Below, one piece after another: positions 26,434 through 36,904 of a stretch of 61,199 nt of DNA. A model generated the notes under the pieces. That model saw nothing but the letters and a program-made list of their open reading frames with translations. It made no database searches and had not been told where the DNA came from. How positions within the stretch are numbered: the stretch's first letter is position 1; each line of letters opens with the position of its first letter. Both the position numbers and the translations under genes were made by a program. Location: contig CAIYBH010000110.1 in the NCBI GenBank assembly GCA_903924405.1, positions 1 through 61,199 of the forward strand, in the 5' to 3' direction. Source of the stretch: an uncultured Planctomycetaceae bacterium (GTDB lineage: Bacteria; Planctomycetota; Planctomycetia; Planctomycetales; Planctomycetaceae).

Positions 26434-27480
26434 TCAGGCAACAAACCGTCGGTCGCCCTGCAGACTTCCCGTCTGCCACGACCAGCTGGTCATACCGGCC
26501 AGTACACGATCGGCGACTTCCATCGCTGCCACAGCATCCTCTCCCGAAACACGGGGACGACGCTGCTCACGAATGCACGACACAAAGTCCTGCAGTTCAG
26601 CCGTCAAGGCGTCTGCCGACGATGCCTGCAACTGCTCATTCGTGATCCATTTTGAAAACACTTCGTCCTTCAGCGTCAGCGGATTCGGTGTGGCTGCCAC
26701 AATATCCCGAATCATGCCGGGATTGGCGGCCATCGCTGCACACGGGGCCCAGCTCGTGACCTTACGTGTCTGCAGGTCCGCTGAAACAAATCCGGTGTCA
26801 CTCCAGACCTGTATGGTTCGCTCTGCCGAAGGGTTCATGCGACTGGCTGTCAGATCGACAACGGTGCCATTGGCCATTCGCAGTCGAGCCATCGCGAGGT
26901 CTTCATGAGGACCAAAGGTAACGGCGCCAAAAGCGTCCACGGTTTCGACAGTCGAACCAGTCAGCGACAGCGTAAGGTCGATATCATGGATCATCAGGTC
27001 ATGGATCACACCGATATCTGTAGAGCGAAACGTATACGGACTGACCCGCTGGCAGCGGACGTAAAGCGGCCTGCCGATTTTTTCCCGCAGCAGTTCGAAG
27101 GCCGGATTGAATCGCTCGACGTGACCCACCTGCAGCAGAGCGCGACGAAACTGAGCGAGCCGATGCATTCTCAGCGCGGTCTCGTAATCGTGAGCGAGGG
27201 GCTTCTCAATCAATACCGCGTTGCCGCGTTCCAGAAATGGGCGGGCAACGGCATCGTGCGCTACGGTCGGTACTGCGACCACAACCCCATCCACGTGGTC
27301 AATCAGCGATTCGGAAGTCGCGTGCCACTGGGTGCCAAAACGGGCTGCGATCTCTCGTCCCTGCGGTTCTCTGGAGTCCACGACACCGGTTAAAACCACC
27401 CCCGACATCGTCGAGAGAATCCGGGCGTGATGCTGACCAAGCGCACCCACTCCAATCACAGCAATTCTTACCGGGTTCAT
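26434..27480 (-). CDS. Gfo/Idh/MocA-family NAD(P)-dependent oxidoreductase, coupled to lpxA
   Basis: A 348-aa protein with an N-terminal Rossmann fold (IGVGALGQHHAR, residues 9-20) and the family catalytic motif E92-K93-P94. Its ATG overlaps the lpxA stop by 4 nt (ATGA), so the two are translationally coupled. In Acidithiobacillus and Leptospira the Gfo/Idh enzyme GnnA, next to lpxA, oxidises C3 of UDP-GlcNAc so that an aminotransferase (GnnB) can make the 3-amino precursor of lipid A. This gene is a candidate GnnA by context, but no GnnB-like gene is in the window. It could instead be a generic sugar dehydrogenase. Confidence 0.85.
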   Translation of the reverse strand: MNPVRIAVIGVGALGQHHARILSTMSGVVLTGVVDSREPQGREIAARFGTQWHATSESLIDHVDGVVVAVPTVAHDAVARPFLERGNAVLIEKPLAHDYETALRMHRLAQFRRALLQVGHVERFNPAFELLREKIGRPLYVRCQRVSPYTFRSTDIGVIHDLMIHDIDLTLSLTGSTVETVDAFGAVTFGPHEDLAMARLRMANGTVVDLTASRMNPSAERTIQVWSDTGFVSADLQTRKVTSWAPCAAMAANPGMIRDIVAATPNPLTLKDEVFSKWITNEQLQASSADALTAELQDFVSCIREQRRPRVSGEDAVAAMEVADRVLAGMTSWSWQTGSLQGDRRFVA

Positions 27481-28346
27481 GCGGCTTTCCGTTCCTCTGA
27501 TGCCTGAGGTTTCACTTCCGATGGCTTATTGCGAATGGCCTCACGTGCACGTCCCAGCCGGCCTGCCTTCTGGTTCTCAACGAAATTCAACAGCGAACTC
27601 AGCTCAAGCGGAATGATGTCGCCAAGAGTGCTCGCAAAATACTGACGAACATCTTCCAGCGATCGATTACGCCGGTACAGCAGTCGGAAGGCTTCCTTGA
27701 CGAGGTCGATGGAGGTCGCGGAAATTCCCGCTCGCTTCATTCCCACAATATTGATGGTCTTCAGCTCCGGATTGTCACTGCCGGCTGCCAGCATGAAAGG
27801 AGGAATATCGTGAGGAACGCGGCAGCCACCGCTGACAAAGCTCAGTCTGCCAAGAGTGGAAAAGTGGTGCACGACCGAGTTTCCGGAGACGATGGCACTG
27901 TCATGCACGTGCACGTGTCCACCCAGCAGCACGCCATTCACCAGAATCACATTGTTGGCGATGTTGCAGTTGTGGGCCACATGGCTGTTCGCCATGAACA
28001 TATTGTGATTGCCGATGCGGGTGATTCCGTCTTCCTTCTCGGCACCGCGATTCACGGTCACGCCTTCGCGGAAGATGTTGTTGTCACCAATTCGGATCTC
28101 AGTCTCCGAATCCTGCCAGCTGACGTCCTGCGGATCACCGCCGATAACGCAGTAGGGGGAAAAGCGGTTCTTCATTCCGATCCGTGTCTTGCCGGTCAGC
28201 ACAACATGACTGGTCAGAACCGTCTCGTCACCGATCTCCACGTCAGGACCGACGAGGCAGAAGGGGCCAATCTGTACCCCATTCCCGATTTTGGCTCGCG
28301 GGTCAACCTGTGACAGTGGAGAGATCCCTGATTGCATATCGATCAT
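27477..28346 (-). CDS. lpxA: Acyl-[ACP]--UDP-N-acetylglucosamine O-acyltransferase
   Basis: A 289-aa left-handed beta-helix protein with many hexapeptide repeats and the catalytic H125 in SHVAHNC, at the same number as in E. coli LpxA. GGDPQDVSW and MLAAGSDNPELKTINIVGMKR are further LpxA hallmarks. It catalyses the first step of lipid A synthesis in the cytoplasm. ATG 28337 is an alternative start, with AGGAT upstream. The C-terminal tail beyond about residue 255 (NKPSEVKPQASEERKAA) is polar and looks disordered. lpxC lies upstream, the oxidoreductase overlaps downstream. Confidence 0.96.
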   Translation of the reverse strand: MIDMQSGISPLSQVDPRAKIGNGVQIGPFCLVGPDVEIGDETVLTSHVVLTGKTRIGMKNRFSPYCVIGGDPQDVSWQDSETEIRIGDNNIFREGVTVNRGAEKEDGITRIGNHNMFMANSHVAHNCNIANNVILVNGVLLGGHVHVHDSAIVSGNSVVHHFSTLGRLSFVSGGCRVPHDIPPFMLAAGSDNPELKTINIVGMKRAGISATSIDLVKEAFRLLYRRNRSLEDVRQYFASTLGDIIPLELSSLLNFVENQKAGRLGRAREAIRNKPSEVKPQASEERKAA

Positions 28347-28509
28347 CCTGATCTGTTCGGTGTGCGTGATTGAACCCTGATTTCACCCGAAAACGCATCC
28401 TGCGTTGTACTGACTGAGGCTGACGAACATCTGATTGTGGTCAGGGTTGACTCTGACCGGTATTCCACAGCAAGGAAATCAATGCTGTGCACTTCGGAGT
28501 GCAGATGCC

Positions 28510-29406
28510 CTAAGCAGCTCGCCCCACGGCTGTTCTGTTATTTTCTATCGTCGACAGGAATTCCGCCATAACATGATTCAATTTGTGTCCGCTTCGACGT
28601 GCCACAATCCGACCGGAGAAATTCAGACCACTCAACGCGAGGTCGCCGATGCAGTCGAGGATCTTATGCCGAACCGGCTCATTCGGCCAGCGCAGCCGAT
28701 TGTCAATGACGGAACCATCCTTTTCAAAGACGACGAGGTCCCTGCCCGTGAGGTGCCGACCAAATCCCGCGGCCTGAAGTGCTTCCACTTCGGCGGCCAT
28801 CACGAAGGTACGGGACCCGGCAATCTCGGACATGTAGAGTTCCGGGGTCACCTGGATTGCCCATGATTGGGAGGGCAGCGGTGATTCCGGTCCGTAGTCC
28901 AGCAGGTAATCGATGACCAGATCTTCGGAGTAACCGGGGATACACTCGATCCACTGACCGTTTGATGGTTCGCTGATTCTCTGCAGTTCGGAGATGCTTG
29001 TTGTGCGTCGCAGTGCTGACTGCTGATTGAGTCCGGCCTCGAGGATCGCTTCGCAGAATGGCAGACTGGATCCGTCCACCGCGGGCAGTTCCCGGGCACT
29101 GATCTCAACGACACAGTTGTCGACCTGCAACCCAGCCAGTGCCGACATCAGATGCTCAGTGGTTTCGACCGTGGCACCGTTCGCGGACAAAATGGTTCGT
29201 CGTGACCCGGGGATAACGTATCGAACGTTTGCAGGAATTTCCGGGCGTGCTGCCAAATCCACTCGCCGGAAAATAATGCCCGTGTTTTCAGCGGCGGGCA
29301 GCAGTCGCAGGCGACAATCCACGCCGTGAAAAAGTCCCGGGCCAGCAATCACCGCGGGACGTGCCAGCGTGCGCTGATTGACGTCTGAAGATATGCCCGT
29401 CAGCAT
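28510..29406 (-). CDS. lpxC: UDP-3-O-acyl-N-acetylglucosamine deacetylase
   Basis: A 298-aa LpxC. It starts with the usual NQRTL...GPGLFHG motif. The zinc ligands H85 (TTEHLMSALAG), H247 and D251 (RHKILDCIGD) and the catalytic H274 (GHKLNHVMAE) are all present with E. coli-like spacing (H247 to H274 = 27). It performs the committed step of lipid A synthesis. Many relatives in this phylum carry an LpxC-FabZ fusion; this one ends without a FabZ domain. ATG 29406 is chosen because an extension to 29532 precedes the family start and would overlap a terminator. Confidence 0.95.
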   Translation of the reverse strand: MLTGISSDVNQRTLARPAVIAGPGLFHGVDCRLRLLPAAENTGIIFRRVDLAARPEIPANVRYVIPGSRRTILSANGATVETTEHLMSALAGLQVDNCVVEISARELPAVDGSSLPFCEAILEAGLNQQSALRRTTSISELQRISEPSNGQWIECIPGYSEDLVIDYLLDYGPESPLPSQSWAIQVTPELYMSEIAGSRTFVMAAEVEALQAAGFGRHLTGRDLVVFEKDGSVIDNRLRWPNEPVRHKILDCIGDLALSGLNFSGRIVARRSGHKLNHVMAEFLSTIENNRTAVGRAA

Positions 29407-29469
29407 TCTTAATGCCCCCCGGAAATTACACGTCCGAAATGTGTTCCACGCCAGTGTGGGAACCAGGCC

Positions 29470-29507
29470 AAAAAAACCAGCAGCGGGAACATGACGCCCC
29501 GCTGCTG
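29470..29507 (-). terminator. Rho-independent terminator
   Basis: Stem CAGCAGCGGG / CCCGCTGCTG (29478-29487 and 29498-29507) with a 10-nt loop; seven T follow on the minus strand (A-run 29470-29476). It lies between ompH and lpxC, so lpxC may depend on its own promoter or on readthrough. Confidence 0.9.
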
Positions 29508-29563
29508 TGAGAGACTTGTCTGGCATCAGCACATTGCTGTTTCTGCAATGGCTCAGCAGATTC

Positions 29564-30244
29564 TCAGTTTCGCGGGGCAGCGGTCGCGCCGGTTGTTCGT
29601 ACCGGAGTCTTTCCAGCGGAACCTTCGTACTGCTTGTTCAGCGATTCCAGAACCACTGTGGTGATGTCGTTGTCTGGCTGGTAGTACACCACCTGCTTGT
29701 TCATGCGCTGAACAGCTTCGGCCGGTGGGGTATCGTCTTCAATGTCCTTGCTGTCGAAGCGAATGACCACGGTGTACTCGGCCCATTCGGCGTACTTCCG
29801 AATCATCGCCGTGGTATCGGCATAGATCTCTTTGAACATCTCGGATTCGCGACGTGCCAGCTTACGCTGAGTGGCGGCACGGAAGGCTTCAAACTCGCCC
29901 TTTGCGTCCAGAATCTGCTTTTCTTTGGCTTCGTATTCAGCGCTGCCAGCCTGCAGGCCGCTTTCCTGAATTTCCTTCTGCATGGCCTGCATTTTTTCGA
30001 CCATGACGCGGGCTTCCGCATCGCTGCGTTCGATCTCTGCTGCCAGTTCTTCTCGCAGAACCTTGAACTTGGAGTAGCCTTCGAAGACCTTGGCCATATC
30101 GATCAGGCCAACACGGCTGGGGGTGCGTTCACGCGCGGCTGCGGCTGGCTTGGCAGCCGGCTTGGCTGCTGGTTCCTGAGCCCCTGCAGGGGTCTGAATC
30201 GCGACCGCCAGGGCAGCCGTAAGAGCAAGTGCAAATTTTTTCAC
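29564..30244 (-). CDS. OmpH/Skp-like periplasmic chaperone
   Basis: A 226-aa protein with a signal peptide (VKKFALALTAALAVAIQTPA read with GTG as start), a Pro/Ala-rich linker, then the OmpH pattern RVGLIDMAKVFEGYSKFKVL followed by a long coiled coil (about residues 75-150). Skp-type trimers hold unfolded outer-membrane proteins in the periplasm. The start is GTG 30244, decided by AAGGAG 10 nt upstream; the longer frame has no signal peptide. It heads the outer-membrane cluster with lpxC and lpxA but is followed by a terminator. Confidence 0.88.
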   Translation of the reverse strand: MKKFALALTAALAVAIQTPAGAQEPAAKPAAKPAAAARERTPSRVGLIDMAKVFEGYSKFKVLREELAAEIERSDAEARVMVEKMQAMQKEIQESGLQAGSAEYEAKEKQILDAKGEFEAFRAATQRKLARRESEMFKEIYADTTAMIRKYAEWAEYTVVIRFDSKDIEDDTPPAEAVQRMNKQVVYYQPDNDITTVVLESLNKQYEGSAGKTPVRTTGATAAPRN

Positions 30245-30254
30245 GTTGAGGGCA

Positions 30255-30260
30255 CTCCTT
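30255..30260 (-). promoter_or_regulatory. Shine-Dalgarno sequence fixing a GTG start (ompH)
   Basis: AAGGAG on the minus strand, 10 nt before GTG 30244. It decides between this start and the in-frame codon at 30301. Confidence 0.75.
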
Positions 30261-30803
30261 CGCCAGTCTGATGCCCCGGTTCCATGGGGCGGAATTGTCA
30301 CGCTGCTGAACCTTTGAGTCAGGTCACACGTCCCCGTTTTGTCTCAAACCTGTTCCGCCCGGTCAAGGTGAAGGCCGACGTTTTGGGGCAATCTGTGCTT
30401 TTCACTGATCTTCAGTGGCGGTGGAGCGGCAATTCCTGCGGGTGGTTTAAGCGAGCATTTGCGGCGCGGCTGGGCGTGAGGTGCGTGCGGGAATCAGCTG
30501 GGTTTTCGGCGGTTTTGTGATGATTCAAGCGGGACGGAGCAGTCGCACGGCAGCCTCCGGCGGCCCGGATGCAGATGCAAGCGGATCCCGACGGATGGGC
30601 AGGACCCCGCCAAATTACGACGTTGTTGGTTCACTGGACTTGCCAGACTGTGCAAGCATTGCAGGTTGCCTCTCCTGGTGGCGTACAGCCCGTGACGTTA
30701 CTTAGGGACGCTAAGGTGGGACGTGAATGCCGTCAGTGAGAAACTGGACTCCGAAAGTCGGGAATCCGGTGTTGGCATCCGGGTTTTCGTTGCGTTTCGT
30801 GAG
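30261..30803. other. Intergenic region, no feature recognised
   Basis: About 540 bp between the ompH start and the M20 gene stop. It should contain the ompH promoter; no consensus -35/-10 pair is convincing. No conserved gene or RNA seen. Confidence 0.5.
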
Positions 30804-32078
30804 TTACGGAGTTGCGGGCATCAGCGCCAGCAGCAGTGCGGCTCGTGTCATGACACGGGCGCCAATGGAGACGCAGCGTTCGTCGACGTCGAAAAATGGG
30901 GAGTGCAGCAACGGCCATTCTCCCGGTTCGGCTGCGCATCCCAGACGGAACTGTGATCCGGGAACGTGGTCGAGGTAGACGGCGAAGTCCTCGCCGCCCA
31001 TGCTGGGCTTTTCAATTCGCGTGACGCTGGAGCTGCCAAGGACCTGGATCGCGGCCTGTTCACAGGCCGAAGTCGCGGTCGTATCATTGAGTACCGCGCC
31101 CAGCGGGCAGCGAAAATCAACGTCGATGCGGTTGCCAGTGGCTTCCTCGAGACCTCGGCAGAGTCGGCGAATGGAGTCCATCACACGGGTTCGCACATCC
31201 GCGTCCGTCGTGCGCAGCGTGCCCTCCAGTTGCACCTCATCGGGAATCACGTTGGAGACCGTGCCCCCGTGAATGGAGCCAATGGTGAAAACCGTGGGGT
31301 GCAGCGCATCCGCCTGACGTGAGACCTGCTGGTACAGCGTGGTGACCAGCGTCGCGGCGGTCAGCAGCGGGTCCGAGGTATGCTGCGGTCTTGCGGCGTG
31401 GCCCCCCTTGCCTTTAACGGTCAGCGACACTTCATCAACATGGGCAGTAAGCACACCATAACGAATCCCGATGCGGCCGACAGTCGCCGTGGGATCGACA
31501 TGCAGGCCGAGGATGCAGCTGACACCCTGCAACGCACCCGCTTCCACCATCCAGCCAGCCCCTTCGGCGATCTCCTCGGCTGGTTGAAAGACGAACCGCA
31601 GTCGGACCGAGGGTGGATCCGAATCAGACAGTGTCTCAGTCAGGCCGACCATGGTTTCGGCGACCGCCAGCGCAATGGTTGTGTGCACGTCGTGTCCGCA
31701 GGCGTGGGTGATGCCGGGAATCGATGAGGCGTAGTCGACCTGTTTCCGATCCTGCAGCGGCAGGGCATCAATGTCGGCTCGAATGGCGATCAGCGGGGAG
31801 TCGGCACTGGGGCGGCCAAGCGTCAGGTCAGCCATACACCCCACCTCGCGACTGGTGGTGGTCGGGCTGAGTCCCAGCGTCTGCAGGCGTTCCATAATGA
31901 AGCGTGTGGTCTGGAATTCCTTCGCGCTCAGTTCAGGGTTCTGATGCAGAAACCTCCGAGTGCTGATCCACGCATCCGCACGACTTTCGGCGATACGATC
32001 CAGCAGGATCTCCCAGGGCACGATGCGTTCCGTGTCGGAGAGAGTGATCGTGCGGAGCGGTCTGTCTGATTCCGGCAT
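30804..32078 (-). CDS. M20-family amidohydrolase (M20D-type)
   Basis: A 424-aa cytoplasmic metallohydrolase. The binuclear metal site is visible in THACGHDVH (C127, H129, H132) and QPAEEIAEGA, followed by the dimerisation-domain motif KGKGGHAARPQ and the C-terminal MGGEDFAVYLDHVPG. This is the pattern of M20D N-acyl-amino-acid amidohydrolases, hippurate hydrolases and IAA-amide hydrolases. They cleave acyl or peptide amides of amino acids. A strong AGAGGAG lies just before ATG 32078. No biosynthetic neighbour narrows the substrate. Confidence 0.92.
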   Translation of the reverse strand: MPESDRPLRTITLSDTERIVPWEILLDRIAESRADAWISTRRFLHQNPELSAKEFQTTRFIMERLQTLGLSPTTTSREVGCMADLTLGRPSADSPLIAIRADIDALPLQDRKQVDYASSIPGITHACGHDVHTTIALAVAETMVGLTETLSDSDPPSVRLRFVFQPAEEIAEGAGWMVEAGALQGVSCILGLHVDPTATVGRIGIRYGVLTAHVDEVSLTVKGKGGHAARPQHTSDPLLTAATLVTTLYQQVSRQADALHPTVFTIGSIHGGTVSNVIPDEVQLEGTLRTTDADVRTRVMDSIRRLCRGLEEATGNRIDVDFRCPLGAVLNDTTATSACEQAAIQVLGSSSVTRIEKPSMGGEDFAVYLDHVPGSQFRLGCAAEPGEWPLLHSPFFDVDERCVSIGARVMTRAALLLALMPATP

Positions 32079-32337
32079 ACTCTCCTCTGGTCTTCCTTCC
32101 CGCCCGGGCTTGATATTCCACGGGATTCAGGGCACACCGTCTCCACGGGGTGAACTCATGGCTTCATCTTCAGAACACTCGATATCAGGTCAGCATGGCC
32201 CACAGCGACGTGGCCCGTGGTTTCTGTGCCCTTCCCTTATCTTCATTTCCACCGTTCGCTGTCGTCAACCTTCAGGCCACGCATTATTCAGGACGTCTCA
32301 GAATTTCTGCTGCCCGGTTGCCTGCCACAGCGGCCGC

Positions 32338-33180
32338 TCAGGTCTCCCGATCAGTCTTCACTTCCAACTGTCTGCGATTGACCGCGCCTGCCTCCCAGAG
32401 TGTGGCCAGTCGGTCTGCATCCCGGTCAGCGATTGCATGGCGGAACGCGTCCAGTCTTCGTCCGGCAACTTCCAGGGCTTCAAGGCAGGCCTCGCGATTT
32501 TCCAGCAGGATGGACGTCCAGATGTGGGAGGCTCCGGCGGCAATCCTCGTGGTGTCACGAAACCCCGTGCCGGCGAACTCCAGCTGAGACACGGTCACGC
32601 TGCCAGCGGCCACTGAGGCCATCACATGCGGCAAGTGACTGGTTAAGGCAAGAATTCTGTCGTGGTCGATTGCGGTCAGGTGGCGAATTTTCATTCCCAA
32701 CCCTTCCCAGAAGCTGGCGACACGTTGGACGGTCGCCTGCGGAGCCGCTTCCGGGCAAAGCACGCAGATGCGTCCTTCGAACAGGTCGCCAATCGCATGC
32801 TCAAATCCACTTTGTTCACTGCCTGCGATTGGGTGTGCTCCGACAAAACGCGGCTCGGTGGCAAGTGCCGCGCAGATCGTGGCTTTCACGCTGCCCGCAT
32901 CCGTCACAGCGGTGCAGCCCGCGTCCAGAAGTTCGCGAGCAGAGTCTGCTATCTGCTCCACAGGCAGGCAGACCACCCCCAGGCTCCCAGCCGGGATTTG
33001 CCCCGGCCGCGCGCTGTCGGTGATCTCATCCAGTAAACCCTGTTGCTTCGCGGCGGTCAGACGCTGCTGACTGCGTCCGACTCCCGTGATTCGGGTCGCC
33101 GGGGATTGGCGTCGTACCGCAGCGGCAATCGACCCCCCGATCAGACCGACACCCGAAATCACAATTGCTGGTTCGAACAT
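32338..33180 (-). CDS. tyrA: Prephenate dehydrogenase
   Basis: A 280-aa TyrA-type enzyme: Rossmann motif ISGVGLIGGSIAAAVRR at the N-terminus, TDAGSVKATI, the substrate-site HPIAGSEQSGFEHA and LTSHLPHVMA helix. It converts prephenate to 4-hydroxyphenylpyruvate in tyrosine synthesis; arogenate use cannot be excluded. ATG 33180 gives the usual short N-terminus; GTG 33195 is the upstream in-frame alternative. No fused chorismate mutase or ACT domain is present. Confidence 0.9.
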   Translation of the reverse strand: MFEPAIVISGVGLIGGSIAAAVRRQSPATRITGVGRSQQRLTAAKQQGLLDEITDSARPGQIPAGSLGVVCLPVEQIADSARELLDAGCTAVTDAGSVKATICAALATEPRFVGAHPIAGSEQSGFEHAIGDLFEGRICVLCPEAAPQATVQRVASFWEGLGMKIRHLTAIDHDRILALTSHLPHVMASVAAGSVTVSQLEFAGTGFRDTTRIAAGASHIWTSILLENREACLEALEVAGRRLDAFRHAIADRDADRLATLWEAGAVNRRQLEVKTDRET

Positions 33181-33336
33181 CGACTCGCCATGCACCCGCG
33201 TTAAGGGATCACTGCCGGTTGTTATTCCTGATCTGCGTCGATTCCGCCTGCCTCTGTGGCTCGAGGTTCAGGGCTGGATTCACCCGGAAGTGCTCACCAC
33301 GTTACCGGGGGGCAATCCGCAGGACCGAATCCGCTA

Positions 33337-33921
33337 TCAGTGACGATGGCTGCCTTTGTCACACTGCTTGCAGTGGTCGCAACGCTCCTCCAGACAGCAC
33401 TCCGGGGCACAGCGAGGATCAGGCGCTCCAAGAATGTAAGCCGGTCCGTAGGTTGAGGCGGCGTCGCCAATGGCGTACGGCTCATAGTCCATACGGAAAC
33501 CGTCGTAGGGCCGGTTGAACAGATTTCCCATGCCTCGTGGGCGAAACGCATCCGGTTCGCACCGCTGAGCCTGAGTCAGTGTTGCAGCCTTCGGGCGATA
33601 CCAGTTTGTGTAGCGTTCCATGGGCGAGGAGTAGTGCCGGAAGCCGCTTCCTGCTGAACCTGGCGCGCCATAGTTCGGGGCGACGCGCTGCACGGAGAAC
33701 CCATTGAATGTTTCCGCCGCAGGCTTTGCCGGGGCGGTTCGCTTCTGCGTGAATTTTGACAATGAGTTGTTGCTGGGGAGAAAGCCCGAAGGCACTTCCT
33801 GAGCCGCTACTGCAACGCCGCCACCCGGGACCTGGGGGACCGGTGACTGTTGAGCGGAAGTAGACTGCTGAACCGCAAGCACAGCAAACACGAACACAGC
33901 AACCGACACGACACACTTCAT
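33337..33921 (-). CDS. Secreted protein with Cys/His-rich C-terminal tail, unknown function
   Basis: A 194-aa protein with a signal peptide (MKCVVSVAVFVFAVLAVQQ). The body is Pro/Ser/Asn-rich without recognisable domains (RHYSSPMERYTNWYRP, RPRGMGNLFNRPYDG). The last 25 residues hold six Cys and several His (CAPECCLEERCDHCKQC, then KGSHRH), suggesting metal binding or disulfide cross-linking. CAGGAT about 9 nt upstream supports ATG 33921 over ATG 33930; the frame extends to 34134 without sense. Likely planctomycete-specific. Confidence 0.6.
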   Translation of the reverse strand: MKCVVSVAVFVFAVLAVQQSTSAQQSPVPQVPGGGVAVAAQEVPSGFLPSNNSLSKFTQKRTAPAKPAAETFNGFSVQRVAPNYGAPGSAGSGFRHYSSPMERYTNWYRPKAATLTQAQRCEPDAFRPRGMGNLFNRPYDGFRMDYEPYAIGDAASTYGPAYILGAPDPRCAPECCLEERCDHCKQCDKGSHRH

Positions 33922-34272
33922 GGACGTCATCCTGACAACCTGGCTCTGTTCCGCAGGCTCCGCACAGCAACCTTGCTGCGCGCTGCTGTGTTCATCGTCG
34001 CCGAAGGCCGCCTGCAAAACAGGAAACATCGCTGCGGCCCCAATCCGAAATAACGCAGGTCCGAATTCAACCAGAAAAACGGTCGCGCAAACCTTGCCGT
34101 CTGCGCAAACATTACCGTCGTCAGGCCGCATCATCCGCAGGGCAAAAACCCGCTGGTGTTGGGGAAATACGGAAAAAACGCCGATTCCTCACGTTCTGCT
34201 TTTCGGAATTGGTTCACCGAAAATGGGAATTTGCTTGCATTTTCCCCAAATGCTGTTCCTGCAAGTTCCGCT
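33922..34272. other. 351-bp intergenic region, no feature recognised
   Basis: Upstream region of the secreted Cys/His-tailed gene. No RNA, terminator or promoter match is convincing. Confidence 0.45.
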
Positions 34273-34968
34273 TCAGGCGTCCGCGGAATTGCCGCCGCCA
34301 CGCACGGTCTGAACAACCGCGCAGGCCTCACGAGCTGTTTCCGTAATGCGCGTCCAGGCTTCCGATTCGATCACTTCCTTCTTCGCCAGCCATGAACCAC
34401 CGACCGCCAATACGTCCGGATCTTTCAGCCACGTCGCCAGATTTCCGATCCCAATGCCTCCCAGCGGGATGTAACGCACGCCCAGATGCGCATACGGCGC
34501 TTTGACGCTGGCCAGCATGGGCAACCCGCCACTGGGTTCGGCCGGAAAGAATTTCAGATCCCGGCAGCCATTTCGCACGGCCACGTCAATATCGGTGGGT
34601 GTGACAACGCCCGGGGCAAACGGCAGTCCGCAGCGGGCCGCTTCGCGAATCACCTCAGGATTGGTTCCGGGCGCAACACCGAACTGCGCCCCGGCACGCA
34701 CGATCGATTCCACCTGTTCCGGGAAAATGATTGTGCCCACGCCGGCAATCATTTCAGGAACTTCGCTGGTGACCGCTTTGAGGCAGTCGAGCGCTGCAGC
34801 GGTCCGCAGTGTCAGTTCCATCGCTCGAACGCCCCCTGCCAGCAGGGCTCGAGCCACCTGAACAGCATGACGCGGCTGATCGATCACGAGCACGGAGATC
34901 ACTCCGGATCGGGAAATCCCCTGAAGGAGTTGCTGAGAAAACAATGAGTCCCGTTGGTTGTCGGTCAC
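34273..34968 (-). CDS. KDPG/KHG aldolase (2-dehydro-3-deoxyphosphogluconate aldolase)
   Basis: A 231-aa class I aldolase: E51 in MELTLR, the loop GVAPGTNPEV, and the Schiff-base K139 in RDLKFFPAE, then IPLGGIG. It splits 2-keto-3-deoxy-6-phosphogluconate to pyruvate and glyceraldehyde 3-phosphate (Entner-Doudoroff or uronate catabolism). The start is GTG 34968, with GAGGAT 4-6 nt upstream; a longer frame to 35100 reaches back into the DUF1501 end. No edd, KDG kinase or uronate genes are adjacent. Confidence 0.92.
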   Translation of the reverse strand: MTDNQRDSLFSQQLLQGISRSGVISVLVIDQPRHAVQVARALLAGGVRAMELTLRTAAALDCLKAVTSEVPEMIAGVGTIIFPEQVESIVRAGAQFGVAPGTNPEVIREAARCGLPFAPGVVTPTDIDVAVRNGCRDLKFFPAEPSGGLPMLASVKAPYAHLGVRYIPLGGIGIGNLATWLKDPDVLAVGGSWLAKKEVIESEAWTRITETAREACAVVQTVRGGGNSADA

Positions 34969-35074
34969 GTTTATCCTCGTTTCGGGTTGTGCACTTTGGG
35001 TTGTCCGGCGACAAAGACCGCCGCCAGGTTGCTGAAGTCCTGCTGCTGGCTGCAGCGTTGAGCTGATTTTGCCG

Positions 35075-36541
<1,467 letters not shown>

Positions 36542-36542
36542 G

Positions 36543-36779
36543 TCATGACTCTCCTCTGACCCAGACTCTGCAGTGCCACGATCCGCGCTCATCGGCCAGA
36601 ATCTCGACTGGCCCCGCGGCGGCCGACGCCGGACGACTCCCATTGGGACTGCTTAGCTTCTCGTAGTGTCCCAGGATTTCCACGCTGTTGCAATCCTGCT
36701 GATTGGTGAAGTCATTGGTCGGATCACGAATGAGAGCATCGCAGATGCATTTCGCCGCGATCCGTTGGCAGAGAGGCAC
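36543..36779 (-). CDS. Possible small ORF ending 1 nt before the DUF1501 start, uncertain
   Basis: A 78-codon frame beginning at a GTG and ending in TGA one nucleotide before the DUF1501 ATG (TGACATG). An in-frame stop lies just upstream, so it cannot be much longer. The position is what translational coupling would look like, and the DUF1501 Shine-Dalgarno lies inside its last codons. The peptide (four Cys, no signal, no domain I know) is not recognisable, and an opposite-strand frame covers the same DNA. It may be spurious or the remnant of a lost partner gene. Confidence 0.25.
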   Translation of the reverse strand: MPLCQRIAAKCICDALIRDPTNDFTNQQDCNSVEILGHYEKLSSPNGSRPASAAAGPVEILADERGSWHCRVWVRGES

Positions 36780-36904
36780 TGGTCAGAGACCGTCCTCGCA
36801 TTCGCTCAACACTGGAGCCTGAGCTTTTCAGGCCTTGCGTCAGTATGGACTGCGGCAATCAACACCTGGGCATCGGAATCATCCGGTCTGTAGTGAGTTT
36901 CTGA

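Noticed and set aside
28488..28503. Hairpin TGCACT / AGTGCA after lpxC as a terminator
   Set aside because: Only six base pairs and no T-run on either strand.
33920..34312. 130-codon plus-strand frame as a gene
   Set aside because: Overlaps the supported start and end of two minus-strand genes and has no similarity.
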